DNA of 64,000 bases. Origin: Acidobacteriota bacterium (GTDB taxonomy: Bacteria > Acidobacteriota > Terriglobia > Bryobacterales > Bryobacteraceae). The notes under the pieces are model-generated. The model was given only the letters and a program-made list of their open reading frames with translations. It had not been told where the DNA came from and ran no database searches. The translations under genes were made by a program, and so were the position numbers. Location: positions 1-64,000 of the forward strand of contig JAFDVS010000024.1 of NCBI GenBank assembly GCA_018268935.1, in the 5' to 3' direction. Shown in pieces: positions 18,386 to 25,471 of this stretch (within the stretch, counting starts at the first letter, position 1; each line of letters begins with the position of its first letter).

Positions 18386-19024
18386 CTGATTCGAAAGATA
18401 CTCATTGCCGACGATCATGTGGCCGTGCGCGAAGGCCTGCTGCGAATTCTCAGCCACGAATACCCGCAGGCGCAGTGCCGCGTAGCCGAGGATCCGGCAC
18501 AGGTCCATCAATTCATCGCAGAGGAAGTGTTTGATCTTCTGGTACTGGATCTTAGTCTGCCGGGCCGAGGTGGGCTGGACGTGATGAAGCATGTGAAGGA
18601 CCTGAGCCCGGCTACGGCGATTCTGGTCTACACCGTCCATCCGGACGAGGAGTTTGGCCTGCGGGCGCTTCGCGCCGGCGCGGATGGCTACGTCACCAAG
18701 GACCGCCCGGTGGAAGATCTGTTGAAAGCCATCGTGCGTGTCTCGGAAGGCAAGCGCTACATCAGTGAGGCGTTGGCCCAACGGATGGCGAACATGGTTC
18801 TCAACCCCACCTCGGCTTTGCCGCATGAAAGCCTCAGCGACCGCGAGCTACAGATTCTCCAGATGCTGGGAAGCGGGCTGACTCCTTCCGTGATTGCCTC
18901 CCGCCTGAATCTGAGCATCAAGACCGTAAGCACGTATCGTACCCGGCTGTTGGGCAAACTGGACCTGCACACCACCGGGGAGTTGATCCGGTACGCGATC
19001 GAGAACAAAATTTCCAATCTCTGA
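18386..19024 (+). CDS. NarL/FixJ-type response regulator with apparent CTG start
   Basis: 212 aa if translation starts at CTG 18386, giving a textbook receiver N-terminus (MIRKILIADDHVAVREGL). The first ATG/GTG/TTG in frame is GTG 18419, which would delete the acidic pocket (ADD), and an in-frame stop at 18374 prevents a longer start. Phospho-acceptor D55 lies in LVLDLSLPG, with the conserved Thr (VYTVH) and Lys (VTKDR) downstream. The C-terminal LuxR helix-turn-helix reads LSDRELQILQMLGSG and TVSTYRTRLLGKL. It is the cognate partner of the upstream kinase. The alternative is a one-base sequence error after ATG 18376, which is out of frame by one. Confidence 0.85.
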   Translation: MIRKILIADDHVAVREGLLRILSHEYPQAQCRVAEDPAQVHQFIAEEVFDLLVLDLSLPGRGGLDVMKHVKDLSPATAILVYTVHPDEEFGLRALRAGADGYVTKDRPVEDLLKAIVRVSEGKRYISEALAQRMANMVLNPTSALPHESLSDRELQILQMLGSGLTPSVIASRLNLSIKTVSTYRTRLLGKLDLHTTGELIRYAIENKISNL

Positions 19025-19125
19025 TGTTTGCGGGGGGGCGGGATGTCGCCGGACTCTGCATTCTAAATCATTGTATTTAATAGACTTGTTTGTCGTGTAG
19101 GACTCACAGCAAGGCACTCCCTCCA

Positions 19126-19142
19126 ATGGGGGTATCCCCCAT
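19126..19142. repeat. inverted repeat ATGGGGG-TAT-CCCCCAT
   Basis: A perfect 7-bp inverted repeat around a 3-bp centre, 21 bp upstream of an AGGAGG Shine-Dalgarno. No T run follows, so an operator or an mRNA hairpin in the leader is more likely than a terminator. Confidence 0.5.
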
Positions 19143-19174
19143 CACCGCATAAGAGTCTTGAGAGGAGGCACCAA

Positions 19175-19261
19175 GTGGTATTGCCGTACTATGCACTCCG
19201 CGTTAGATTAATTCTTCGGTTGCAGCACTACATACAAGAACAGCAGCAATTTTTCGAATAG
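19175..19261 (+). CDS. putative 28-aa leader peptide
   Basis: GTG start with a perfect AGGAGG (19163-19168) 6 nt upstream, the strongest ribosome-binding site seen in the window. The peptide (MVLPYYALRVRLILRLQHYI followed by QEQQQFFE) has a basic, aliphatic N-terminal two thirds and a Gln-rich tail, and could form an amphipathic helix. Translation would end 70 bp before the sigma-54 activator start. It may be a leader peptide for that gene or an independent small protein. No homology can be judged at this length. Confidence 0.4.
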   Translation: MVLPYYALRVRLILRLQHYIQEQQQFFE

Positions 19262-19331
19262 CCAGCTGTCGTTTCGATTATTGCGTCACCGGCCGAGGTG
19301 CGCAGCTTACTTGGTGGGAAGGATCTTTCAC

Positions 19332-20363
19332 ATGTTCTCGAGAGCAGACAGACAGACCGTACTGGTCGGCGAATCCGCCCGGACGCGCCAATTGATGCGG
19401 CTGATTGACAAGATGGGTTCCAGCCGCTGGCCAGTGCTGGTATTAGGGGAAACGGGAACCGGAAAAGAAGTGGTTGCAAGGACGATCCACCATACCAATC
19501 CTCAAGGCCCATTTGTGACAATCGATTGCTCCGCTCTGGTCGGCACGATCATGGAAAGTGAGCTGTTCGGACATGTGAAGGGTGCATTCACGGGCGCGGT
19601 TGGGATGAAAACGGGTTTGATTGAAGCGGCTAACGGCGGTACGGCGTTCTTTGACGAGATTGGCGAGCTACCCCTGGATATGCAGGCCAAACTACTGCGT
19701 GTATTGCAGGAGAAGGAGTTCCGTCCGGTGGGATCGCTCGCCGCTAAGCGCTCTGATTTCCGCATCATTGCAGCCACCAACCGCGATCTGGCCAAGGAAG
19801 TGGACCGGGGGACGTTCCGGCGCGACCTGTATTACCGGTTGAACGTTGTGAACCTCAAGATCGCCCCTCTGCGCGAGCGCCGGGAGGACATTCAGGCCCT
19901 GGTGGACCACTTCATGCGGATGTACGGGGGCACGCACCGGTTGACGCAGGAAGCCCTCGATGCACTGGTTTCCTACGACTGGCCGGGGAATGTCCGGGAA
20001 CTGGAGAATTGCATTCAGAACATGGTGGCGGTGCATACAGGCCCGCTGTTGACGGTGGGCGATCTGCCCTCCAGCATCCAGAATCACCTGCTGAGCAAGC
20101 GGTATCAATCCGCCGCCGCGGTTGTGGGTTCCTTTCACGCCCTTCCCCCCATGGCTCCTCCCATGCCGGAGAAAATTCAGCCGGTGAGCACCAACATGGC
20201 GTATACGGATTCGCCGGTGCTGCCGCTGGTGGAGTTGGAAAAGCGGGCCATTCGCCAGGCTTTGGAGTACACACGCGGGGATCGCGGCGTGGCCGCCACG
20301 CTGCTTGGCATCGGGAGAACGACGCTTTACCGCAAACTCAAGGAATATCAGATGGCAAGCTGA
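19332..20363 (+). CDS. sigma-54-dependent transcriptional activator without sensor domain
   Basis: 343 aa. ATG 19332 is chosen because GGAAGGA lies 8 nt upstream; a TTG at 19281 would add 17 unconvincing residues. The protein is almost only an AAA+ domain: Walker A GETGTGKE (39-46), the intact sigma-54 contact loop GAFTGA (84-89), Walker B AFFDEIGEL and the arginine-finger region FRRDLYYRLNVV. A short linker follows, then a Fis-type helix-turn-helix (GVAATLLGIGRTTLYRKL). No receiver, GAF or PAS domain is present, so control must come in trans or through expression. It sits between a two-component pair and a receiver-GGDEF protein. Confidence 0.92.
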   Translation: MFSRADRQTVLVGESARTRQLMRLIDKMGSSRWPVLVLGETGTGKEVVARTIHHTNPQGPFVTIDCSALVGTIMESELFGHVKGAFTGAVGMKTGLIEAANGGTAFFDEIGELPLDMQAKLLRVLQEKEFRPVGSLAAKRSDFRIIAATNRDLAKEVDRGTFRRDLYYRLNVVNLKIAPLRERREDIQALVDHFMRMYGGTHRLTQEALDALVSYDWPGNVRELENCIQNMVAVHTGPLLTVGDLPSSIQNHLLSKRYQSAAAVVGSFHALPPMAPPMPEKIQPVSTNMAYTDSPVLPLVELEKRAIRQALEYTRGDRGVAATLLGIGRTTLYRKLKEYQMAS

Positions 20364-20423
20364 TTTCGCCTGAGATTTTGCCGTTGTCCGGCGCACCAAT
20401 TAGCGAAGGGTGCCTCAAAGATA

Positions 20424-21398
20424 ATGCCGGACCGGAATCTCCAAGTACTGTTGATTGATGGAAAGACAGAGGATTCGCATTGGGTGCGGGAACTGCTGGC
20501 GGATTTCGGTGACAACCGGTACGGCGGCGGGTGGATGCACGGGGTGGAGATTTTTCCCATTGACCGCCTGTCGGATGCGATTACGCTGCTGGCTGATTCC
20601 GGATCTTATCAATTTGACGCCATACTGTTGAACCCGGATTTACCCGATAGCGTGGGGCTTCATTCCCTCCTGCGATTGCAGACATGCGCCCCTGCCGTAC
20701 CCATCCTGATTCTGGCCGAACTGGACGACCAGGATCTGGCGATGAGCATGGTGCGTGCAGGGGCGCAGGATTTTCTGGCAAAGAACGAGTTGGACAGTGT
20801 GCCCCTGGCGCGGGCCCTACGGTTGGCTGTGGAGCGCAACAAGACCGTCCGCCAATTACGGACGGCTGCGTGGAGAGACGAACTGACGGGCCTTGCCAAT
20901 CGAAGCGGTTTTGAAACACTCGCCGCCAGAGACCTGGCAACGGCCCGCCGGTTACGCCAGCCAATGGCGTGCCTGATGGTGGAATTGACCGGCTTGCGCC
21001 AGCTTTCGCAATACTACGGGAAGGACGAACCCGAACTGGCTTTGATTGAGGTTGCCGACATCCTGCGAACCTGCGTTAGTGAGGCCGGCAGTCTGGGGCG
21101 CGTGGACGCCACGAAGTTTGCGATCGGACTGCCCGGCGTGGACGGAAACGAAGTGAATTTGTTGCTCTCCACTCTGCGCCGGCGATTTCAACAATATGCT
21201 TCGAACGCGACTCGAAGCTGCCTGGGACTGCGGTTGGGGGTGTCCCGGTGGGATGGGGGCCCAGGATGTGACCTCAGTGTCATCCTTCAGGCGGCAGACA
21301 AAGGCTTGTGCGAGAATATGGGGATCATTCTACAGGATACGGGTTGTAAGGACTGCCATCTCCCCGAATACGCACATAGCCATCGACGCGACGTATAG
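20424..21398 (+). CDS. degenerate receiver - degenerate GGDEF protein
   Basis: 324 aa. Residues about 6-125 have the receiver fold, but the phospho-acceptor Asp is replaced by Asn (N70 in ILLNPDLPD), the first acidic pair is incomplete (LLIDGKTED) and the switch Thr is Ala (ILILAELDD); only the Lys (FLAKNELD) is kept. Residues about 150-300 follow the diguanylate cyclase pattern (WRDELTGLANRSGFETL), but the active-site GGDEF is DATKF near residue 229. Neither phosphorylation nor c-di-GMP synthesis is expected. It may act as a scaffold or ligand-binding regulator for neighbouring signalling proteins. It starts 60 bp after the sigma-54 activator, and its 3' end overlaps the glycosyltransferase gene. 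Confidence 0.85.
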   Translation: MPDRNLQVLLIDGKTEDSHWVRELLADFGDNRYGGGWMHGVEIFPIDRLSDAITLLADSGSYQFDAILLNPDLPDSVGLHSLLRLQTCAPAVPILILAELDDQDLAMSMVRAGAQDFLAKNELDSVPLARALRLAVERNKTVRQLRTAAWRDELTGLANRSGFETLAARDLATARRLRQPMACLMVELTGLRQLSQYYGKDEPELALIEVADILRTCVSEAGSLGRVDATKFAIGLPGVDGNEVNLLLSTLRRRFQQYASNATRSCLGLRLGVSRWDGGPGCDLSVILQAADKGLCENMGIILQDTGCKDCHLPEYAHSHRRDV

Positions 21399-22425
21399 CC
21401 TGGGCGCGAACCTCAGCGGCGTCGGAGTGTACAGCCGGGAACTCATTCACGCCATGGCGGCGTTGCACCCCGGGCAACGATTCCTGTGGTGCTACCGCAC
21501 GCAACGCTACCTACGAGCGTGGCGTGAATCATTTCCGCCCAATTGCCGGCGTCGGTTGATGTTTGAAAGCCATGTGCCGCGATGTGGGTTGTTTCACGGG
21601 CTGAACCAGCGTTTGCCGAGAAGCCGGCATCCGCGTATGGTGGTCACCTTTCACGACTTGTTCGTACTGACAGGGGAATACTCCACGCCGGAGTTCCGCA
21701 TGCGTTTCTCCCAACAGGCGCGGGACGCCGCTGAACGCGCCGATCGCATTATTTGTGTATCTGCGTTCACGGCATCGCAGGTGCGCAACCTGTTGCAGGT
21801 TCCGGAGAACAAGCTTCGGGTAGTCTGGCATGGTGTGCATCTTCCGGTCGATTCGATTCCCGGCGACATGCAGCGGAGGCCGGTGATTCTCCACGTTGGG
21901 GCGATTCAATCCCGTAAGAACATTATTCGCCTGGTGGAGGCCTTCGAATCCATGCCTTCTCCCTGGAGGCTGGTGCTGGCGGGTTCGGAAGGATTTGGCG
22001 CGGAGGCAATCCGCCACCGTATCGCCGACAGCCCCGCCCGGCAGCGGATTGAACTGACCGGCTACATCGACGATGAAAGGCTGGAGGATCTGTACCGGAC
22101 ATCGCGGATGCTGGCTTTTCCGTCCCTGGATGAAGGGTTTGGGATTCCGCTGCTGGAGGCGATGGCGTACGGGTTGCCTATCCTTACTTCCAACGGGTCG
22201 GCACTGCGTGAAGTGGCGGAAGGTGCAGCCTTGCTGGTGGATCCAAGCAAGACACAACAGATTCGAGATGGGATGCAGGAACTGGCCCGGAATGCAGACC
22301 TGAGGCAGCAACTGCGTCAAAAGGGACTGGAGCGAGCCAAGGAGAACAGTTGGGGGATGGCGGCACAGAAGACGTGGCAGGTGTATCAGGAACTGACCGG
22401 TAAAGCGTTTTCGAGGGGCCGCTAG
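21277..22425 (+). CDS. GT4-family glycosyltransferase
   Basis: Retaining GT-B glycosyltransferase, probably acting in exopolysaccharide or surface-glycan synthesis. The N-terminal domain starts at HIAIDATYSLGANLSGVGVY; the C-terminal domain has VILHVGAIQSRKNIIRLVEA and the nucleotide-sugar motif FPSLDEGFGIPLLEAMAYG with the paired Glu residues. The start is uncertain: the first conserved residues lie near 21371, yet no ATG/GTG/TTG exists between there and GTG 21277, which has AGGA 10 nt upstream; ATG 21253 and 21196 are alternatives. The gene therefore overlaps the receiver-GGDEF gene by at least 30 bp and probably about 120 bp. Its stop overlaps the next convergent gene by 4 bp. Confidence 0.9.
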   Translation: MSSFRRQTKACARIWGSFYRIRVVRTAISPNTHIAIDATYSLGANLSGVGVYSRELIHAMAALHPGQRFLWCYRTQRYLRAWRESFPPNCRRRLMFESHVPRCGLFHGLNQRLPRSRHPRMVVTFHDLFVLTGEYSTPEFRMRFSQQARDAAERADRIICVSAFTASQVRNLLQVPENKLRVVWHGVHLPVDSIPGDMQRRPVILHVGAIQSRKNIIRLVEAFESMPSPWRLVLAGSEGFGAEAIRHRIADSPARQRIELTGYIDDERLEDLYRTSRMLAFPSLDEGFGIPLLEAMAYGLPILTSNGSALREVAEGAALLVDPSKTQQIRDGMQELARNADLRQQLRQKGLERAKENSWGMAAQKTWQVYQELTGKAFSRGR

Positions 22426-22703
22426 CGTTCTTCGTCGGTTGAAATCTTCAACGCCTTCAAGAATTTGTGATCCTGATTGGTCCACTTGATCTTGGTGGAT
22501 GTATCGAAGCTGGCCTCCATCACGGAAGCTTCTTCTTCGTCTTCGCGCTTGTTGAAACCGATGGTTGCCTCTAAGACAAGGAACACATCGTAGCCGGAGC
22601 GTTTGATTTCGCCAATGGCCTCAGCGATGCGATCCGAGTCAGACAACGACTCGTTGATCGCGTTACCAAGCTCCTGCATCAAATCTCGAAGTCTCTCGTC
22701 CAA
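22422..22703 (-). CDS. small conserved-looking hypothetical protein (charged)
   Basis: 93 aa from TTG 22703 (MDERLRDLMQELGNAINESL). This start is selected because AAAGGGG lies 7 nt upstream on the minus strand; the open frame continues to 22958, but that extension is Arg/Pro-rich and covers the neighbouring gene. The protein is charged, with an N-terminal helix, a GYDVFLVLEATIGF strand-like segment and an acidic stretch (REDEEEASV). No family is assigned. It overlaps the glycosyltransferase stop by 4 bp and diverges from a small membrane protein. Confidence 0.65.
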   Translation of the reverse strand: MDERLRDLMQELGNAINESLSDSDRIAEAIGEIKRSGYDVFLVLEATIGFNKREDEEEASVMEASFDTSTKIKWTNQDHKFLKALKISTDEER

Positions 22704-22839
22704 GTTCAATCCCCTTTCGGGACGCTCCCAGGATACCACCTTTCGGATCCTATCTCTTCTATCGGCAAAAGCCCGTGAGACAATAACACCGTCCGAAACT
22801 GGGGGCCAGCTTGGTACCATTGTAGGGACAAAAACGACC

Positions 22840-23088
22840 ATGGCCGGCAAAGTGAAACAGTTTCTCGACCACGTGGTCCCTGGCGTAGTGAAGCCGATTC
22901 GCGTCTTGTGGAACGAGATGATCGGATTCGTTTTCCTTTGCCTGGGGATCATCCCCATCCCGTCGGCCTGGCGCGCCTATAGCGACAACGACGGCTTCCG
23001 AATGCTGCTGACGGGATCCTTTTCCCTGATCATGTTGTATTTTGGGATAACTTCATTCCTTCGGGCGCGGAAAATCAACCGGAACTGA
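22840..23088 (+). CDS. small membrane protein of unknown function
   Basis: 82 aa from ATG 22840 ([20 protein letters not shown]). Two membrane segments are visible (about residues 30-46 and 56-73), and the tail is basic ([10 protein letters not shown]). The open frame extends upstream to 22603 but there runs antisense to the small hypothetical gene. It ends 5 bp before the mutase gene, so the two may be co-transcribed. Function unknown. Confidence 0.65.
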   Translation: MAGKVKQFLDHVVPGVVKPIRVLWNEMIGFVFLCLGIIPIPSAWRAYSDNDGFRMLLTGSFSLIMLYFGITSFLRARKINRN

Positions 23089-23093
23089 AGGAT

Positions 23094-24593
23094 ATGGCAG
23101 ACCCGCACGAGCTTCCGGGTGATTATCCCTACACCCGCGGGGTGTATCGGGATATGTACCGGGGGCGGCTGTGGACCATGCGCCAATACGCAGGCTTCGG
23201 CACCGCCGAGGAGAGCAATCAGCGCTACCGCTACCTGCTTTCGCAAGGAATCACGGGGTTATCGGTAGCTTTTGATCTCCCCACTCAAATGGGCATGGAT
23301 TCCGACCATCCGCTGGCGGCCGGGGAAGTGGGCCGCGTGGGCGTCGCCATCTGCTCGTTACCCGACATGGAGCGGCTGTTCGCGGGGATCGAACTGGAGA
23401 AGGTTTCCACCTCAATGACCATCAATTCGACAGCGGCGATTCTGCTCGCGCTGTACGTTTTGACGGCGAAGCGGCAAGGGGTGGAAGCGCGAAAGCTCAA
23501 CGGGACCATCCAGAATGACATCCTGAAGGAGTATGTCGCGCGTGGCACTTACATCTATCCGCCGCGGCCGGCGATGCGTATCATCACCGATCTGTTCGCC
23601 TGGGCCGGATCGACTGTGCCGGAGTGGAATACGATATCTATCAGCGGCTATCACATCCGGGAAGCCGGATCCACCTGCGTCCAGGAAGTCGCTTTCACGC
23701 TGGCGAACGCGATTGCATACATTGAGGCAGCGCTACAAGCGGGGTTAGCGATCGACGATTTTGCCCCGCGCCTCTCGTTTTTCTTCAATGTTCACAACAA
23801 CTTTCTGGAAGAGATTGCCAAGTTCCGGGCTGCCCGCCGGCTTTATGCCACTTTGATGCGGGAGCGATTCGGAGCGCGCAGTTCCAAGTCGATGCTGCTC
23901 CGTTTCCATGCGCAGACGGCCGGATCCACGCTGACGGCGCAACAGCCGGATGTGAATCTGGTGCGTGTGTCCCTGCAAGCGATGGCTGCCGTGCTTGGAG
24001 GCGCCCAGTCGCTCCACACAAATTCGCGGGATGAAGCGTTATCCCTGCCCACCGAGGAGTCGGTGCGGTTGGCGCTGCGCACGCAGCAGATCATCGCTCA
24101 CGAAACCGGTGTCCCCGCGGTTGCCGATCCGCTTGGCGGCAGTTTCGCGATCGAAGAGATGACGGACCGCATTGAGAAAGAGGCGCGAGCCTACCTGGAG
24201 CGCATCGACGCGATGGGCGGGACTTTAGCGGCCATTGAATCCGGGTTCATTCAGACGGAAATCCAGAACGCCGCGTACCTTTACCAGAGGGACATTGAGT
24301 CGGGAAAGACCATCGTGGCCGGGGTCAATCGGTTCACAGCGGCGGAATCAACGTCCATTCCAACCTTCCGTCTCAACCCGGCCGTGGAGCAGGAACAAGT
24401 GAAGCGGGTGCGGGACGTGCGAGCGTCGAGGAGTGAGTCGGAACACTCTTCGCGGCTGGCGGCACTCGAAGCGGCGGCGCGGTCCACAGGAAACCTGATG
24501 CCGCACATCGTGGCTTGTGCCGAATCGCTGGCGACTGTAGGGGAAATTTCGGACTGTCTGCGCGCTGCCTTTGGGGAATACCAGGAGCACTAG
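23094..24593 (+). CDS. methylmalonyl-CoA mutase catalytic subunit, lacking the B12-binding domain
   Basis: Interconverts (R)-methylmalonyl-CoA and succinyl-CoA in propionyl-CoA metabolism. 499 aa: only the TIM-barrel substrate domain. Substrate-determining residues of methylmalonyl-CoA mutase are present at the expected spacing: Y32 (RQYAGFG, equal to Y89 of the Propionibacterium enzyme), T138/Q140/R150 ([14 protein letters not shown], equal to T195/Q197/R207) and H187 (SGYH, equal to H244). Isobutyryl- and hydroxyisobutyryl-CoA mutases differ at the Tyr and Arg positions. The C-terminal cobalamin domain is absent, so a separate small subunit must be encoded elsewhere. Confidence 0.9.
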   Translation: MADPHELPGDYPYTRGVYRDMYRGRLWTMRQYAGFGTAEESNQRYRYLLSQGITGLSVAFDLPTQMGMDSDHPLAAGEVGRVGVAICSLPDMERLFAGIELEKVSTSMTINSTAAILLALYVLTAKRQGVEARKLNGTIQNDILKEYVARGTYIYPPRPAMRIITDLFAWAGSTVPEWNTISISGYHIREAGSTCVQEVAFTLANAIAYIEAALQAGLAIDDFAPRLSFFFNVHNNFLEEIAKFRAARRLYATLMRERFGARSSKSMLLRFHAQTAGSTLTAQQPDVNLVRVSLQAMAAVLGGAQSLHTNSRDEALSLPTEESVRLALRTQQIIAHETGVPAVADPLGGSFAIEEMTDRIEKEARAYLERIDAMGGTLAAIESGFIQTEIQNAAYLYQRDIESGKTIVAGVNRFTAAESTSIPTFRLNPAVEQEQVKRVRDVRASRSESEHSSRLAALEAAARSTGNLMPHIVACAESLATVGEISDCLRAAFGEYQEH

Positions 24594-25471
24594 GCCTTGG
24601 GATGCGCCTTATCGTAAACCGCCATCAGGTCCTGAAGCGAGACCTGGGTGTACTTCTGAGTCGTAGACAATTGGGCGTGCCCCAACAATTCCTGGATGGC
24701 GCGGAGATCCGCTCCGGCGCGAAGCAGATGCGTGGCGTAGGCATGCCGTAAAGTGTGCGGGTGGAGTGAAGAATCGCCGGTTAAGGCGATGGCATACTGC
24801 TTGATAATCAGGCGGACAATTCTGTCATTGAGGCGTTTGCCGCGCGGGCCGCGAAAAACTGCCTCGCCGCCTGGTTCGCGCTCGGCCAGATAGGCCAGGA
24901 GTGCCTCTGATGCCTTGGCTCCAAAGGGCACTTGCCGCTCCTTACGGCCTTTGCCACGCACTCGCAGCCAGCGGTCGGTCATGTCGAGATCCGCCATATT
25001 CAGGCCCACCAGTTCACTGACACGCAGGCCACAGCCGTAGAGAAGCTCAAAGATCGCCAGGTCACGCTTCACCTGTGGCTTGTCCAGTTCATCGGAAGCC
25101 ACTTGATTGATGAGGGTGTTGGTCTGCTCCTCGCTGGGAACCTTGGGTAATGTTTTGGGAGCCTTGGGGGTCCGGATCAGGCGGGCCGGGTTCATCCGCA
25201 CCAGCCCGTGGCGGTGGAGATGTTTGAACAAAGACCGTACAGCCGCCAGCTTGCGGCGCATGCTGACCGCGGCCAGTTGCTGATGATAGAGATGGCCGAG
25301 GTATTCACGGATCATCAGCGCATCCATCGCCGCCACTTCCGGTTCACCCGCTTTCTGGAAGTAGTTGAAGAATTGCTCCAGATCGGAAGCGTAGTTCTTG
25401 ATGGTGTGCGGCGAGGCGTTAGCCAGACGCAACTCGTCAAGGAATGCGTCGATGGCGTCAGACAGCAACAC
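24590..25471 (-). CDS. xerC: tyrosine recombinase XerC
   Basis: Site-specific recombinase that resolves chromosome dimers at dif with XerD; cytoplasmic. 293 aa with the N-terminal SAM-like domain ([15 protein letters not shown]) and a full catalytic set: R150 (GCGLRVSEL), K174 (RGKGRKERQ), H239 and R242 ([12 protein letters not shown]), H265 (LLGHAQL) and Y274 (TTQKYTQV). The GTG start overlaps the trmFO 3' end by 14 bp, so translation is probably coupled. Chromosomal context with conserved genes favours XerC over a mobile-element integrase. The stop overlaps the mutase stop (CTAG). Confidence 0.92.
   Translation of the reverse strand: MLLSDAIDAFLDELRLANASPHTIKNYASDLEQFFNYFQKAGEPEVAAMDALMIREYLGHLYHQQLAAVSMRRKLAAVRSLFKHLHRHGLVRMNPARLIRTPKAPKTLPKVPSEEQTNTLINQVASDELDKPQVKRDLAIFELLYGCGLRVSELVGLNMADLDMTDRWLRVRGKGRKERQVPFGAKASEALLAYLAEREPGGEAVFRGPRGKRLNDRIVRLIIKQYAIALTGDSSLHPHTLRHAYATHLLRAGADLRAIQELLGHAQLSTTQKYTQVSLQDLMAVYDKAHPKA

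Larger units (their letters stand above)
19025..19331. other. 307-bp intergenic region ahead of the sigma-54 activator
   Basis: The only stretch over 300 bp without a conventional gene. It holds a G-rich run (19031-19043), an AT-rich patch (about 19060-19085), a perfect inverted repeat (19126-19142) and a 28-codon ORF with a perfect Shine-Dalgarno (19175-19261). No -24/-12 (sigma-54) promoter with correct spacing and no intrinsic terminator is seen. Confidence 0.6.

Noticed and set aside
19126..19142. Hairpin as an intrinsic terminator for the response regulator
   Set aside because: No T run follows on either strand and it lies 100 bp after the stop.
19160..19190. Possible sigma-54 promoter (GGCAC ... 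TTGC)
   Set aside because: Spacing between the GG and GC elements is about four bases too long.
20424..21398. Active diguanylate cyclase
   Set aside because: The active-site motif is DATKF instead of GGDEF/GGEEF.
24590..25471. Integrase marking a mobile element
   Set aside because: Coupled to trmFO in a housekeeping context, normal XerC length and motifs, no att repeats or cargo genes.
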